A stretch of DNA of 64,000 nt from Silvania confinis. GTDB taxonomy: Bacteria > Pseudomonadota > Gammaproteobacteria > Enterobacterales > Enterobacteriaceae. The stretch spans positions 124,001-188,000 of the forward strand of contig NZ_JAMGZJ010000073.1 in assembly GCF_025564085.1 (NCBI RefSeq). Direction: 5' to 3'. The notes beneath the pieces are model-generated. The model was not told the origin of the DNA. It made no database searches and was given only the letters and a program-made list of their open reading frames with translations. Shown here one piece after another: positions 57,132 through 64,000 of this stretch; the stretch's first letter is position 1, and every line of letters begins with the position of its first letter. The translations under genes were made by a program, and so were the position numbers.

Positions 57132-57151
57132 TTGCTGCTTCGAAGCAGCAA
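57132..57151 (-). promoter_or_regulatory. Perfect 20-bp palindrome upstream of the LacI-family regulator
   Basis: TTGCTGCTTCGAAGCAGCAA, centred on CG, 45 bases before the regulator ATG. The inner 16 bases fit GCTNNNTCGANNNAGC, as does the palindrome before the kinase gene at 62974. On the minus strand the -35-like TTGCTG lies within it, so it looks like an autoregulatory operator. A terminator hairpin is the alternative, but no T run follows. Confidence 0.6.
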
Positions 57152-57175
57152 CAGACGATGAAAAGCGCCGATCGC

Positions 57176-57197
57176 GGCCAGGGCTTTCACCCTGGCC
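57176..57197 (-). terminator. Hairpin after the MHS transporter gene
   Basis: GGCCAGGG and CCCTGGCC with a six-base loop, starting nine bases after the stop codon; TTTT comes about 11 bases after the stem, so termination may be weak. Confidence 0.6.
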
Positions 57198-57205
57198 GAC
57201 TCGCA

Positions 57206-58552
57206 TTACAGAGGGTCTTTGGTTAAATCCCGTTTAGAGGTTTCCGGTGCACGCCATGCCGCATAGGCGGCCACCAGCGCAGCAATCACTACGTAGCTGG
57301 CCACCAGCGTCCAGTCATTGTTGTCGAGCGCGGTTAAGCCCTTGGCGATAAACGGCGTAAAGCCCCCCGCCACAATCGCACCCAACTGCGCACCAATCGA
57401 CGCCCCGCTGTAGCGCACTTTCGGGCCGAACATCTCGGTAAAGAAGGACGGTTGCACCGCGTTAATGGAGTTGTGGGCGATGTTAATCAGCAGCACATAG
57501 CCGAGCACCATCAGCACAAAGGATCCGCTTTCCAGCAGCCAGAAGAACGGGAAGGCCATCGCCGCCGCAAACAACGCGCCGAAGATGTACACCGGTCGGC
57601 GGCCCACTTTGTCGGACAGGGCACCAAACAGCGCATGCATCGGGAAGGCCAGTACGCAGGTCATCATCACCACGCCGAGCATGGTCTGTTTTTCGATCCC
57701 TAAAGTACCCGTCGCATAGGAGACGGCAAACACCGTACACATAAAGAACGGTACGCTTTCCGCAAAGCGCAGCAGCATGATCAACACAATGCTGCGCCAC
57801 TGGGTACGCAGTACCTTCACCACCGGGCTTTCTTCTTTTTTAGCTTGTTTACTTTGCGCTTCGCGACGACGCACTTCCTGGAACACGGGGGTTTCATCGA
57901 GCCGACGACGCATATACAGGCCAACCAGAACCAGCACCACGCTCAGCATAAACGGAATGCGCCATCCCCAGGAGAACAGCTGCTCATCGGGCAACATCAT
58001 CACCAGCGCGAAAATGCCCGTCGCCAGCAGTTGGCCAGAGAAGCCGCCGGTCTGTGGAATTGCACCGAGCAGGCCACGACGATTAGCGGGTACGCTTTCG
58101 ACCACCATCAGCATCGCACCGCCCCACTCCCCACCGACCAGGAAGCCCTGGATAAAGCGCAGGATCACCAGCATCACCGGGGCCCAGATCCCAATCATGT
58201 CGTAGGAAGGCAGGCAACCAATCAGGAAGGTCGCGGTTCCCATCCCGCCGAGGGTAATCAGCAGCGTAATTTTACGCCCCAGCGTATCGCCCATATGACC
58301 AAAAAAGATGCCGCCCAGCGGACGCGCAATAAAGCCGACGCCAAAGGTGGCAAACGAGGCAAGAATACCGACCATCGGGCTGACGGTCGGGAAAAAGACC
58401 TTGCTGAAAATCAGCGCGCTCGCCAGGCCATACAGCAGAAAATCATAAAATTCGATGCTGTTACCGATCCAGCTTGAAACCACCACCCGACGAATACTCG
58501 CTTTATCGAGTACCGCCTTTTGCGTGACCGGCATATCAAGAGTGACTGACAT
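57206..58552 (-). CDS. MHS-family metabolite:H+ symporter (MFS)
   Basis: 448 residues, twelve helices, with the metabolite:H+ symporter hallmarks SSWIGNSIEFYDFLLYG, GFIARPLGGIFFGHMGDTLGRK, RFIQGFLVGGEWGGAMLMVVE and GALSDKVGRRPVYIFGA. Relatives include ShiA, KgtP, ProP and CitA, which mostly carry organic acids or osmolytes. It is 196 bases after the DapA-like gene and probably supplies the substrate of the isomerase/kinase/lyase genes upstream, or a related sugar acid. Confidence 0.9.
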   Translation of the reverse strand: MSVTLDMPVTQKAVLDKASIRRVVVSSWIGNSIEFYDFLLYGLASALIFSKVFFPTVSPMVGILASFATFGVGFIARPLGGIFFGHMGDTLGRKITLLITLGGMGTATFLIGCLPSYDMIGIWAPVMLVILRFIQGFLVGGEWGGAMLMVVESVPANRRGLLGAIPQTGGFSGQLLATGIFALVMMLPDEQLFSWGWRIPFMLSVVLVLVGLYMRRRLDETPVFQEVRRREAQSKQAKKEESPVVKVLRTQWRSIVLIMLLRFAESVPFFMCTVFAVSYATGTLGIEKQTMLGVVMMTCVLAFPMHALFGALSDKVGRRPVYIFGALFAAAMAFPFFWLLESGSFVLMVLGYVLLINIAHNSINAVQPSFFTEMFGPKVRYSGASIGAQLGAIVAGGFTPFIAKGLTALDNNDWTLVASYVVIAALVAAYAAWRAPETSKRDLTKDPL

Positions 58553-58670
58553 AATATTAACCTCATGGGTTTCATCAGAGTGCGTGGCGCAGTCCGACGT
58601 CGCCTGCCATTACGCTGGCAGACGAAAGTTGTAGGGTGCTGGATACATGTTTTTATTTTTCAGTTACTGC

Positions 58671-58688
58671 GTCATCGTGACCGATGAC
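58671..58688. repeat. Inverted repeat between the lyase and transporter genes
   Basis: GTCATCG-TGAC-CGATGAC, a perfect 7-bp stem. No T run on the minus strand, so it is either an operator or an RNA-processing hairpin. The rest of the 196-base gap shows nothing else clear. Confidence 0.35.
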
Positions 58689-58748
58689 CTTTTGCTGCAC
58701 GCTCGTTAATCCATTAAGGGGCGTTAAACGCACAAAATCTTCTTTAAT

Positions 58749-59687
58749 TCAAAGTGATAACTGTTTTTTCAACGCGTCGCCGAGACGCATCATACTGTTA
58801 ATGGCCTCTGGATAAAAACTTGCCGCGTACGACTGGCTACTTCTCGACCGACAGGCGTAAGCGCTGAAGTTACCAATTTGCTGCTGCCAGAACTTGGCGC
58901 ACACCGGGTAGTCCAGATTTTCGGCCAGCGCTGCGGTGGATAAGTAATCTGCCAGCAGCTCGGCTTTGTGCGGTTCCTGGCGCCAGTTTTCAAACAGCCA
59001 GACGTACAGCTCGGGGTGGAAATTGGCCATCACGCCGCTGTAGGCCTGACAGCCTGCGCGCAGCGAGGCCAGCAGCGTCTGGCTGTTGGCGTTGGCCAGA
59101 TGCAGGCGGCTGCCTTCGCTCAGGCGCAGGCGGCGCTCCATCACCGGCAATGCACAGCTGGTGTCTTTGATAAAGGTGTAGCGACCGCTACTGGCACACC
59201 AGGCAATCACCTCATCCGATAACAGCCGCTTATAGGGATACGGGCATTCATAAATGCCGAGGTCGATGCGCGCCGGCAGAGCGGCGGTGAGCTGCTGCAA
59301 ACCGCTCAACACCTGCGCATCGCTCTCGTCGGCCTGCGCAAGCCGGTTGCTGATCAGGATCAAACCGTCGATCCCGGTCTGGGTCATCGCTGTTAGCTGT
59401 TCAATCTGCTGGCTGGTACCCGTCGCGGTATGCCCCGATGCCACCACCGGCACACGCCCCTCGACCCGCTCAACGATAAACTGCACCACTTTGCGGGCTT
59501 CATCGTCGCTTAAAAAGAACATCTCGCTCGACTGGCAGGCTGCGAACAACCCGTGAACCCCGGCATTCAGATACCACTGAACCAGTTTCTCCAGCGCGGG
59601 CCAGTCGATTTCTCGCCGTTCGTTAAACGGGGTCAGCATCACCGGCCAGACGCCGGTATATTTATTGGCTTCAGTACGTTCTTGCAT
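58749..59687 (-). CDS. DapA/NAL-family lyase (class I aldolase), substrate unknown
   Basis: 312 residues from the ATG at 59687 with AGGTGAGAGC upstream. TIM-barrel lyase of the dihydrodipicolinate synthase/N-acetylneuraminate lyase family. The Schiff-base Lys is in YTFIKDTSC (near residue 170) and the proton-relay Tyr in LGIYECPYPYKRLL. The usual GTTGE pyruvate-carboxylate motif is replaced by ACQSSE, so it is not DapA itself. Enzymes of this type cleave or make 2-keto-3-deoxy sugar acids. Ten bases separate it from the isomerase-like gene. Confidence 0.85.
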   Translation of the reverse strand: MQERTEANKYTGVWPVMLTPFNERREIDWPALEKLVQWYLNAGVHGLFAACQSSEMFFLSDDEARKVVQFIVERVEGRVPVVASGHTATGTSQQIEQLTAMTQTGIDGLILISNRLAQADESDAQVLSGLQQLTAALPARIDLGIYECPYPYKRLLSDEVIAWCASSGRYTFIKDTSCALPVMERRLRLSEGSRLHLANANSQTLLASLRAGCQAYSGVMANFHPELYVWLFENWRQEPHKAELLADYLSTAALAENLDYPVCAKFWQQQIGNFSAYACRSRSSQSYAASFYPEAINSMMRLGDALKKQLSL

Positions 59688-59697
59688 GCTCTCACCT

Positions 59698-61344
59698 TTA
59701 CAGTAATTTGATGGCATCGCCCGCAACCCACACGCGGATCCCCTGGGTTAGCGACTGGGCGACAAACGCCCGGAAAATCGTCTCCAGATGTTCCTCATCG
59801 ACGTACGCCACCGTCAGGTGGTTACTCTGATGCCCGGCCATCAGGGCATCGCGGCTCACGCCATCCAGCACCGCGTTCAGCAGCGGCCATTCATAGTTAG
59901 TGGCGCGACGGCGGCGTTCAAACTCCGCCGACGGCAGTTCAACGGCATGCCCGGTGCCGATGTGCATCATCACCTCAGTGCCCTCATAGTGTGCGCGGGC
60001 CCAGATAAAGCGCCCCGCTTTGCCCTGTCCGGCGATGGTGGAACCGCCCGCCGGGAAGAACATGGCAGGTTGACGATAACCGGTCGCCCCGGCAATTCCC
60101 CCTTTCAGGTGGGCAAACGGCACGGCGCCGGAGATCTCCAGATCCCAGTAGAAGGTTCCCTGATAGTCACTGCCCCAGCGGATATCGTGCAGAGTGGTTT
60201 CTGCGGGTTGCCCGAACGCCTCCAGCAGCCGCCACAGCATGGTCTGCGGGATCGCCGTGCCCATATCCACCTCGTTAATACAAGGAATGGCTTTGTCGGG
60301 CCAGATAATGTCACCCTGCTCATCCGGGATCGGGAAGCGATCGGCATTGCCGATTGCCCCCTCGGCAAAGTCAGAGGCGGCACAGCTGTCTTTCAGCCCC
60401 TGCTGATACTGCACGCCGACGGCCGACAGGCCAAAGCGCTTCACAAAGCGCGCCATGGCGATCATCATCGCGCACTGCTCCAGCACCTGTTCGCGGGTCA
60501 ATTCGCTGGCACCGTCGCTGCCAAAACGGAACTGCATCCCGCGCTCCTCATACCAGCGCAGGCACGCTTCGCGCAGCGCCGGTGGCACTTTCTGCATCTC
60601 CACCAGCAGGGCCGACTGGGATAACGACTCCACCGGCATCCCGACCTTGACCATCGCCTGCTGCGGGAACACCCCGTTAATCATCCCCATGCAGAAGGTG
60701 TCGAACAGGCCGACGATAGCTTTGTGCTGCAGAATATACTCGCCCACCTGCCGCCCCTGCTGCCCGGCTTCGGTAGCCATCACCGCATGGGTCGCCGCGA
60801 CCGGGTGCAGGTAGTTAAGGGCATGATTCACCGCGCCATCACGCAGCCAGGTCGCCAGCTTTTGCTCAAACATCGGGTCGTCAAAATTCTCCGACCACAG
60901 GCGGGAGTAGTTTTTGCCGAGGCTGGTTAAACTGCCCGCCATGCACAGCATCCCGACCAGACCGGGCCAGGTGCCGTCGAAATTCGCCAGCAGCAATACC
61001 GGGCCGCGATGATGTACCAGCGACGGCGCGATATGGTGCGAATACTGCCAGGCGGTGAGCAGGACAATCAGCGGCGCGTCAGGATCGATGGCCGCAAACA
61101 GGTCGCTGCCCTCGCGCTGACTGCTGATAAAACCATGCCCGCGTTCGGCATTCACGGGATGGGCGCGACGCATGCGATAGCCGTGGCGCTCCAGCGCCGC
61201 CTGCAGCTTCTGCTCAAATTTTTGCTGTACCGGCCAGCAGGCCAGATTGGCAGACTCGCGCAGATCGGCGTTGGTGACCATCAGGATCTCGTGGTCCTGA
61301 GCCACGACAGGCGTGGGTGCCGCCGGTAAATTCAGTGTCAGCAT
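59698..61344 (-). CDS. L-fucose/L-arabinose isomerase-superfamily protein
   Basis: 548 residues from the ATG at 61344 with AAGGA seven bases upstream; the frame stays open far into the kinase gene, but that part is a shadow. Three-domain sugar isomerase pattern: an N-terminal Rossmann-like part (ILMVTNADLRE; LIVLLTAWQYSHHIAPSLVHH), FDTFCMGMINGVFP, metal-site candidates Glu and Asp in NEVDMGTAIP (about 355) and His in GHQSNHLTVAYVDE (about 508). FucI-type enzymes interconvert L-fucose/L-fuculose and D-arabinose/D-ribulose. Twenty bases after a predicted D-ribulokinase, so D-arabinose isomerase is the leading guess. Confidence 0.8.
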   Translation of the reverse strand: MLTLNLPAAPTPVVAQDHEILMVTNADLRESANLACWPVQQKFEQKLQAALERHGYRMRRAHPVNAERGHGFISSQREGSDLFAAIDPDAPLIVLLTAWQYSHHIAPSLVHHRGPVLLLANFDGTWPGLVGMLCMAGSLTSLGKNYSRLWSENFDDPMFEQKLATWLRDGAVNHALNYLHPVAATHAVMATEAGQQGRQVGEYILQHKAIVGLFDTFCMGMINGVFPQQAMVKVGMPVESLSQSALLVEMQKVPPALREACLRWYEERGMQFRFGSDGASELTREQVLEQCAMMIAMARFVKRFGLSAVGVQYQQGLKDSCAASDFAEGAIGNADRFPIPDEQGDIIWPDKAIPCINEVDMGTAIPQTMLWRLLEAFGQPAETTLHDIRWGSDYQGTFYWDLEISGAVPFAHLKGGIAGATGYRQPAMFFPAGGSTIAGQGKAGRFIWARAHYEGTEVMMHIGTGHAVELPSAEFERRRRATNYEWPLLNAVLDGVSRDALMAGHQSNHLTVAYVDEEHLETIFRAFVAQSLTQGIRVWVAGDAIKLL

Positions 61345-61364
61345 ATTCAGTTCCTTCATCGTTG

Positions 61365-62957
61365 TTATTTGACCCATTTGTGCATCGCCTGCTGCGCCTG
61401 CTGCTGCGGGTGATACATCTCCAGATAAACCTGATACTTCGCCTGGTGAAAATCCGCCGTCGCGGGATCGGCCCTGACAACCCCACCGGATCGCACCATC
61501 GCATCGGCCGCCAACGGCAGCGTGGCGTATTGCCCGCAGGCCACCGCCCCCATCAGCGCGGCCCCCAGCGTGACGGCGTCTTCTTCGGCGCTCAGGGCGA
61601 TATCGCATCCGGTGATATTGGCGTACTCGCGCAGCCACAGCGGGTTTTTGGTCGCGCCCCCGCAGGCGGTGATCCGTTGAATATCGTGTCCGGCGTCACG
61701 CAGGGTATCGATAATGTGTCGGGTGCCGTAGGCGATGGCCTGCAGGGTCGCCAGATACAGCCGGGCCAGCCCATCCTGGCCGGATTCCAGCGTCAGGCCG
61801 CTGACGACACCCCGGGCAAACGGATTAGCCCGGGGCGAGCGATTTCCGTGGTGATCGGCCAGCACGTGCAGCTGCGCGGTCGGCCAGGCTTCGCGCGCTT
61901 CCAGCGCCGCCACCCACTGGTTGAGGACGGTATACACGCTCTCCCCCAGCACGGTCGCCTGCGCCTGCAGTTTCGGCCAGAGGGCGCTCTGGCGAAGGGT
62001 CCACTCCACCAGCGCCCCCGCTGCACTCTGCCCGCCCTCGTTCAGCCAGCGATCCGGCAGCATCGCCCCCCAGTACGGGCCCCATACCCCGGGCACCATT
62101 ACCGCCTCAGGGCTGACCAACATATGGCAATTCGAGGTACCGCTAATCAACGCCAGATTGCCCGCCGAGTTCGACGCCACCAGCGCCAGACCGCCCGCAT
62201 GGGCATCAATCATGCCGCTGGAGACGATCACGGCCTCCGGGAGGCCAAATGCTGCCGCTGTGGCGGCATTCAGCGTTCCGGCACGAACGCCGGGGGCTAA
62301 CACGCTGGCCGGGATCTTGCCCGGCAGTTCATCCAGCCCCACCGCCGCCAGCAGCGTATGGCTGAAGCTGGCTTTGTGCGCCAGATAATTCCATTTGCAG
62401 GCCAGGGTGCAGACGCTGGCGACATCGGCTCCGGTCGCCCGCCACACCAGATAATCGGCCAGATCGAACAACCGCCAGGCGCGCTGGTAGCGCTCGGGAA
62501 AGTGCCGTTTCAGCCACAGCACTTTCGGCAGCTCCATTTCAACGCTCACCTCACCGCCCACATAGCGCAGGGCCTCATCGCCGGTGGCGTTAATGTCGAG
62601 GGTCTCCTCGGTGGCACGGTGATCCATCCACATGATGATGTCCCGCTCGGCTTCACCCTGCTCTGCGACAGAAATCCCGCGCCCTTCGCGGTCCACCACC
62701 ACCAGCGAGCAGGTCGCGTCAAAACCGATACTGCACACCGCCTGAGCAGGGATCGCCGCATCCGCTATCGCCTCGCGTACCGATTCGCATACCGCCTGCC
62801 AGATATCCTCTGACGACTGTTCGACAAAATTCGCCCGCGAAGAGAACTGCTGAATGGGGCGAACGGCGAACGCCCGTCGCTGACCTCTGCGGTCAAAAAT
62901 CCCGGCTCTGACGCTGGCGGAACCCACATCAATGCCAATGAAAAATGGTTCGTTCAT
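61365..62957 (-). CDS. FGGY-family pentulose kinase with D-ribulokinase signature
   Basis: 530 residues, two actin-like domains. The start GIDVGSASVRAGIFDRRG is the phosphate-1 loop. GFDATCSLVVVDREG contains the TCSLV motif that marks the D-ribulokinase branch (human FGGY, yeast YDR109C). WMDHRATEE, GMIDAHAGGL with the catalytic Asp, and ITACGGATKNPLWLREYANITG, the FGGY C-terminal signature, are present. The expected reaction is D-ribulose + ATP to D-ribulose 5-phosphate. First gene of the kinase-isomerase-lyase operon; its ATG follows AGGG and a 16-base palindromic operator candidate. Confidence 0.9.
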   Translation of the reverse strand: MNEPFFIGIDVGSASVRAGIFDRRGQRRAFAVRPIQQFSSRANFVEQSSEDIWQAVCESVREAIADAAIPAQAVCSIGFDATCSLVVVDREGRGISVAEQGEAERDIIMWMDHRATEETLDINATGDEALRYVGGEVSVEMELPKVLWLKRHFPERYQRAWRLFDLADYLVWRATGADVASVCTLACKWNYLAHKASFSHTLLAAVGLDELPGKIPASVLAPGVRAGTLNAATAAAFGLPEAVIVSSGMIDAHAGGLALVASNSAGNLALISGTSNCHMLVSPEAVMVPGVWGPYWGAMLPDRWLNEGGQSAAGALVEWTLRQSALWPKLQAQATVLGESVYTVLNQWVAALEAREAWPTAQLHVLADHHGNRSPRANPFARGVVSGLTLESGQDGLARLYLATLQAIAYGTRHIIDTLRDAGHDIQRITACGGATKNPLWLREYANITGCDIALSAEEDAVTLGAALMGAVACGQYATLPLAADAMVRSGGVVRADPATADFHQAKYQVYLEMYHPQQQAQQAMHKWVK

Positions 62958-62973
62958 GATGCTAACCCTGAAA

Positions 62974-62989
62974 GCTAACTCGAGTTAGC
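62974..62989 (-). promoter_or_regulatory. Palindromic operator candidate before the kinase operon
   Basis: GCTAACTCGAGTTAGC, perfect 16-base palindrome centred on CG as LacI-family operators usually are, 17 bases before the kinase ATG. An additional half-site, GCTAAC, is at 62961-62966. Confidence 0.7.
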
Positions 62990-63136
62990 AATTTAGATGC
63001 AGCCCATCCGCGCGACAAAGACTTTGCGTGGATTATGTGATGGCGTTCATGATCAATAATTTATGTGAATGTTTATAAAGGGGAATATTTTGGAGCTGCA
63101 GCCTGAAGGGTGAAAATCGCGTAGTGCTTCTGGAAT

Positions 63137-63233
63137 TGCCCGGCGGCGCTTCGCTTGCACGGGCCTACAAATACCCAATAATACTTTGATATAAAAGGTT
63201 TTGTAGGCTGGGTAAGCGCAGCGCCACCCGGCA
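63137..63233. repeat. REP/BIME-like paired palindrome
   Basis: Arms TGCCCGGCGGCGCTTCGC and GCGCAGCGCCACCCGGCA, as at 30018-30087, but with a longer AT-rich spacer between them. It lies between the kinase operon and the AraC-type gene. Confidence 0.8.
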
Positions 63234-63251
63234 GAAATATGGGCGCAAACG

Positions 63252-64000
63252 TCAAGCCGACTTCGCCCCAGGTTCTGCAAATCGTTTCCGGTATGCCGCC
63301 GGCGTGGTTGTAAAATGGTGTTTAAAGTGATGACGCAGCGTCGCCACGCTGCCGAACCCAGCCAGCTCCGCGATCCGCTCAAGCGATAACGCACTGTTTT
63401 CCAGTAAATCCTGACAGCGCGCCAGACGGGCGTTGAGTAACCACTGAGCCGGGGTGCTGCCGGTGGTGGCGGCAAAACGGCGTAAGAAGGTGCGCGGGCT
63501 CATGCCGACAAACGCCGCCAGCGAGGCAACGCTGTGCGGGGCGGCGAGATGGGTATGCAGATGATCAAACAGCGATCCGAGGCGATGCCCCTCGTAGGCA
63601 ACGGGAACGGCCTGCTGGATAAACTGGGCTTGCCCGCCATCGCGATGCGGGGACACAACCAGCCGACGCGCCACCTGATTTGCCGCCACCGAGCCATAGT
63701 CCCGGCGGACCAGATGCAGGCACAGGTCGATACCCGCAGCGCTCCCTGCGGAAGTCAGCACGTCGCCGTTATCGATATACAGCACGTCCGGCGTGACCTG
63801 AATGGCCGGGTAACGCTGCTGCAGTAAGTCGGTATAGCGCCAGTGAGTGGTGGCCTGTCGATGGTCGAGCAATCCGGCGGCGGCCAGCACAAACACCCCG
63901 GAGCAGATCGACATCACCCGCGCCCCCCGCTGATGCGCCGCCACCAGCCGGTGGCAAAGCGCGGCGGGCACCGGCGTCTCCGCGCCTCGCCAGCCGGGCA
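63252..64000 (-). CDS. GlxA/FtrA-type AraC-family regulator, C-terminal part
   Basis: Runs off the right edge with the frame still open, so the N terminus is missing. What remains is the second half of a DJ-1/PfpI-like domain (ARVMSICSGVFVLAAAGLLDHRQATTHW, with the nucleophile-elbow Cys; VLTSAGSAAGIDLCLHLV) and two AraC helix-turn-helix motifs (SVASLAAFVGMSPRTFLRRFAATTG; SLERIAELAGFGSVATLRHHFKHHF). This is the architecture of GlxA-family regulators such as FtrA. Target genes are outside the window. Confidence 0.9.
   Translation of the reverse strand, partial: PGWRGAETPVPAALCHRLVAAHQRGARVMSICSGVFVLAAAGLLDHRQATTHWRYTDLLQQRYPAIQVTPDVLYIDNGDVLTSAGSAAGIDLCLHLVRRDYGSVAANQVARRLVVSPHRDGGQAQFIQQAVPVAYEGHRLGSLFDHLHTHLAAPHSVASLAAFVGMSPRTFLRRFAATTGSTPAQWLLNARLARCQDLLENSALSLERIAELAGFGSVATLRHHFKHHFTTTPAAYRKRFAEPGAKSA

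Noticed and set aside
61345..61638. 646-residue form of the isomerase-like protein
   Set aside because: The first 98 codons overlap the kinase gene and are Arg/Gly-rich without homology; the start at 61344 has a proper ribosome-binding site.

Overview
The window is enterobacterial chromosome, most likely from the Enterobacter/Lelliottia/Leclercia/Klebsiella group. Gene order and protein sequence follow the E. coli 27-minute region closely (narIJHG-narK-narXL-ychO, ychN, chaCBA, kdsA-sirB-prmC-prfA-hemA, lolB-ispE-prs, dauA, ychH, pth-ychF). The Klebsiella-type nitrate-assimilation cluster (nasR-nasFEDCBA) lies between ychO and ychN. Coding density is high, there are no IS elements, tRNA genes or CRISPR arrays, and three REP-like repeats occur between genes.

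Layout. 1-1121: start of an Lrp/AsnC regulator divergent from an EamA exporter. 1123-12305: respiratory nitrate reductase NarGHJI, transporter NarK and the NarXL two-component system, with recognisable FNR and NarL sites. 12307-13713: inverse-autotransporter YchO. 13873-24715: nitrate uptake (NasFED), a single-ORF NasC-NasB-NirD fusion, nitrate reductase NasA and antiterminator NasR. The nasF promoter region shows tandem NtrC-like sites, a sigma-54 promoter, an ANTAR-type hexaloop hairpin and an intrinsic terminator in the expected order. 24789-27487: ychN, an amino-acid-type dCache chemoreceptor and a DUF1883 protein. 27529-43527: conserved housekeeping block.

43613-51324 is the most unusual part: a TerF-like protein divergent from a six-gene operon (three TerY-type vWA proteins, a TerD/TerX protein, a PP2C-type phosphatase and a Ser/Thr-kinase-like protein with a zinc ribbon). 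It resembles the predicted 'TerY-P' phosphorylation systems, without the TerB, TerC or TerZ partners of tellurite-resistance operons. It is bracketed by two 32-bp terminator-like repeats that differ at one base, which suggests a discrete insertion downstream of ychF.

51398-62957 holds two carbohydrate clusters. One has a GH42 beta-galactosidase, a LacY-type symporter and a LacI-type regulator whose flanking operators resemble the lac operator. The other has a LacI-type regulator, an MHS-family transporter, a DapA-family lyase, a fucose/arabinose-isomerase-like protein and an FGGY kinase with the D-ribulokinase signature. The window ends inside a GlxA/FtrA-type AraC regulator.

Functionally, one half of the window integrates nitrate respiration (NarXL/FNR) with nitrate assimilation (NtrC/sigma-54/NasR). 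The other half is housekeeping plus accessory stress-signalling and sugar-use modules.
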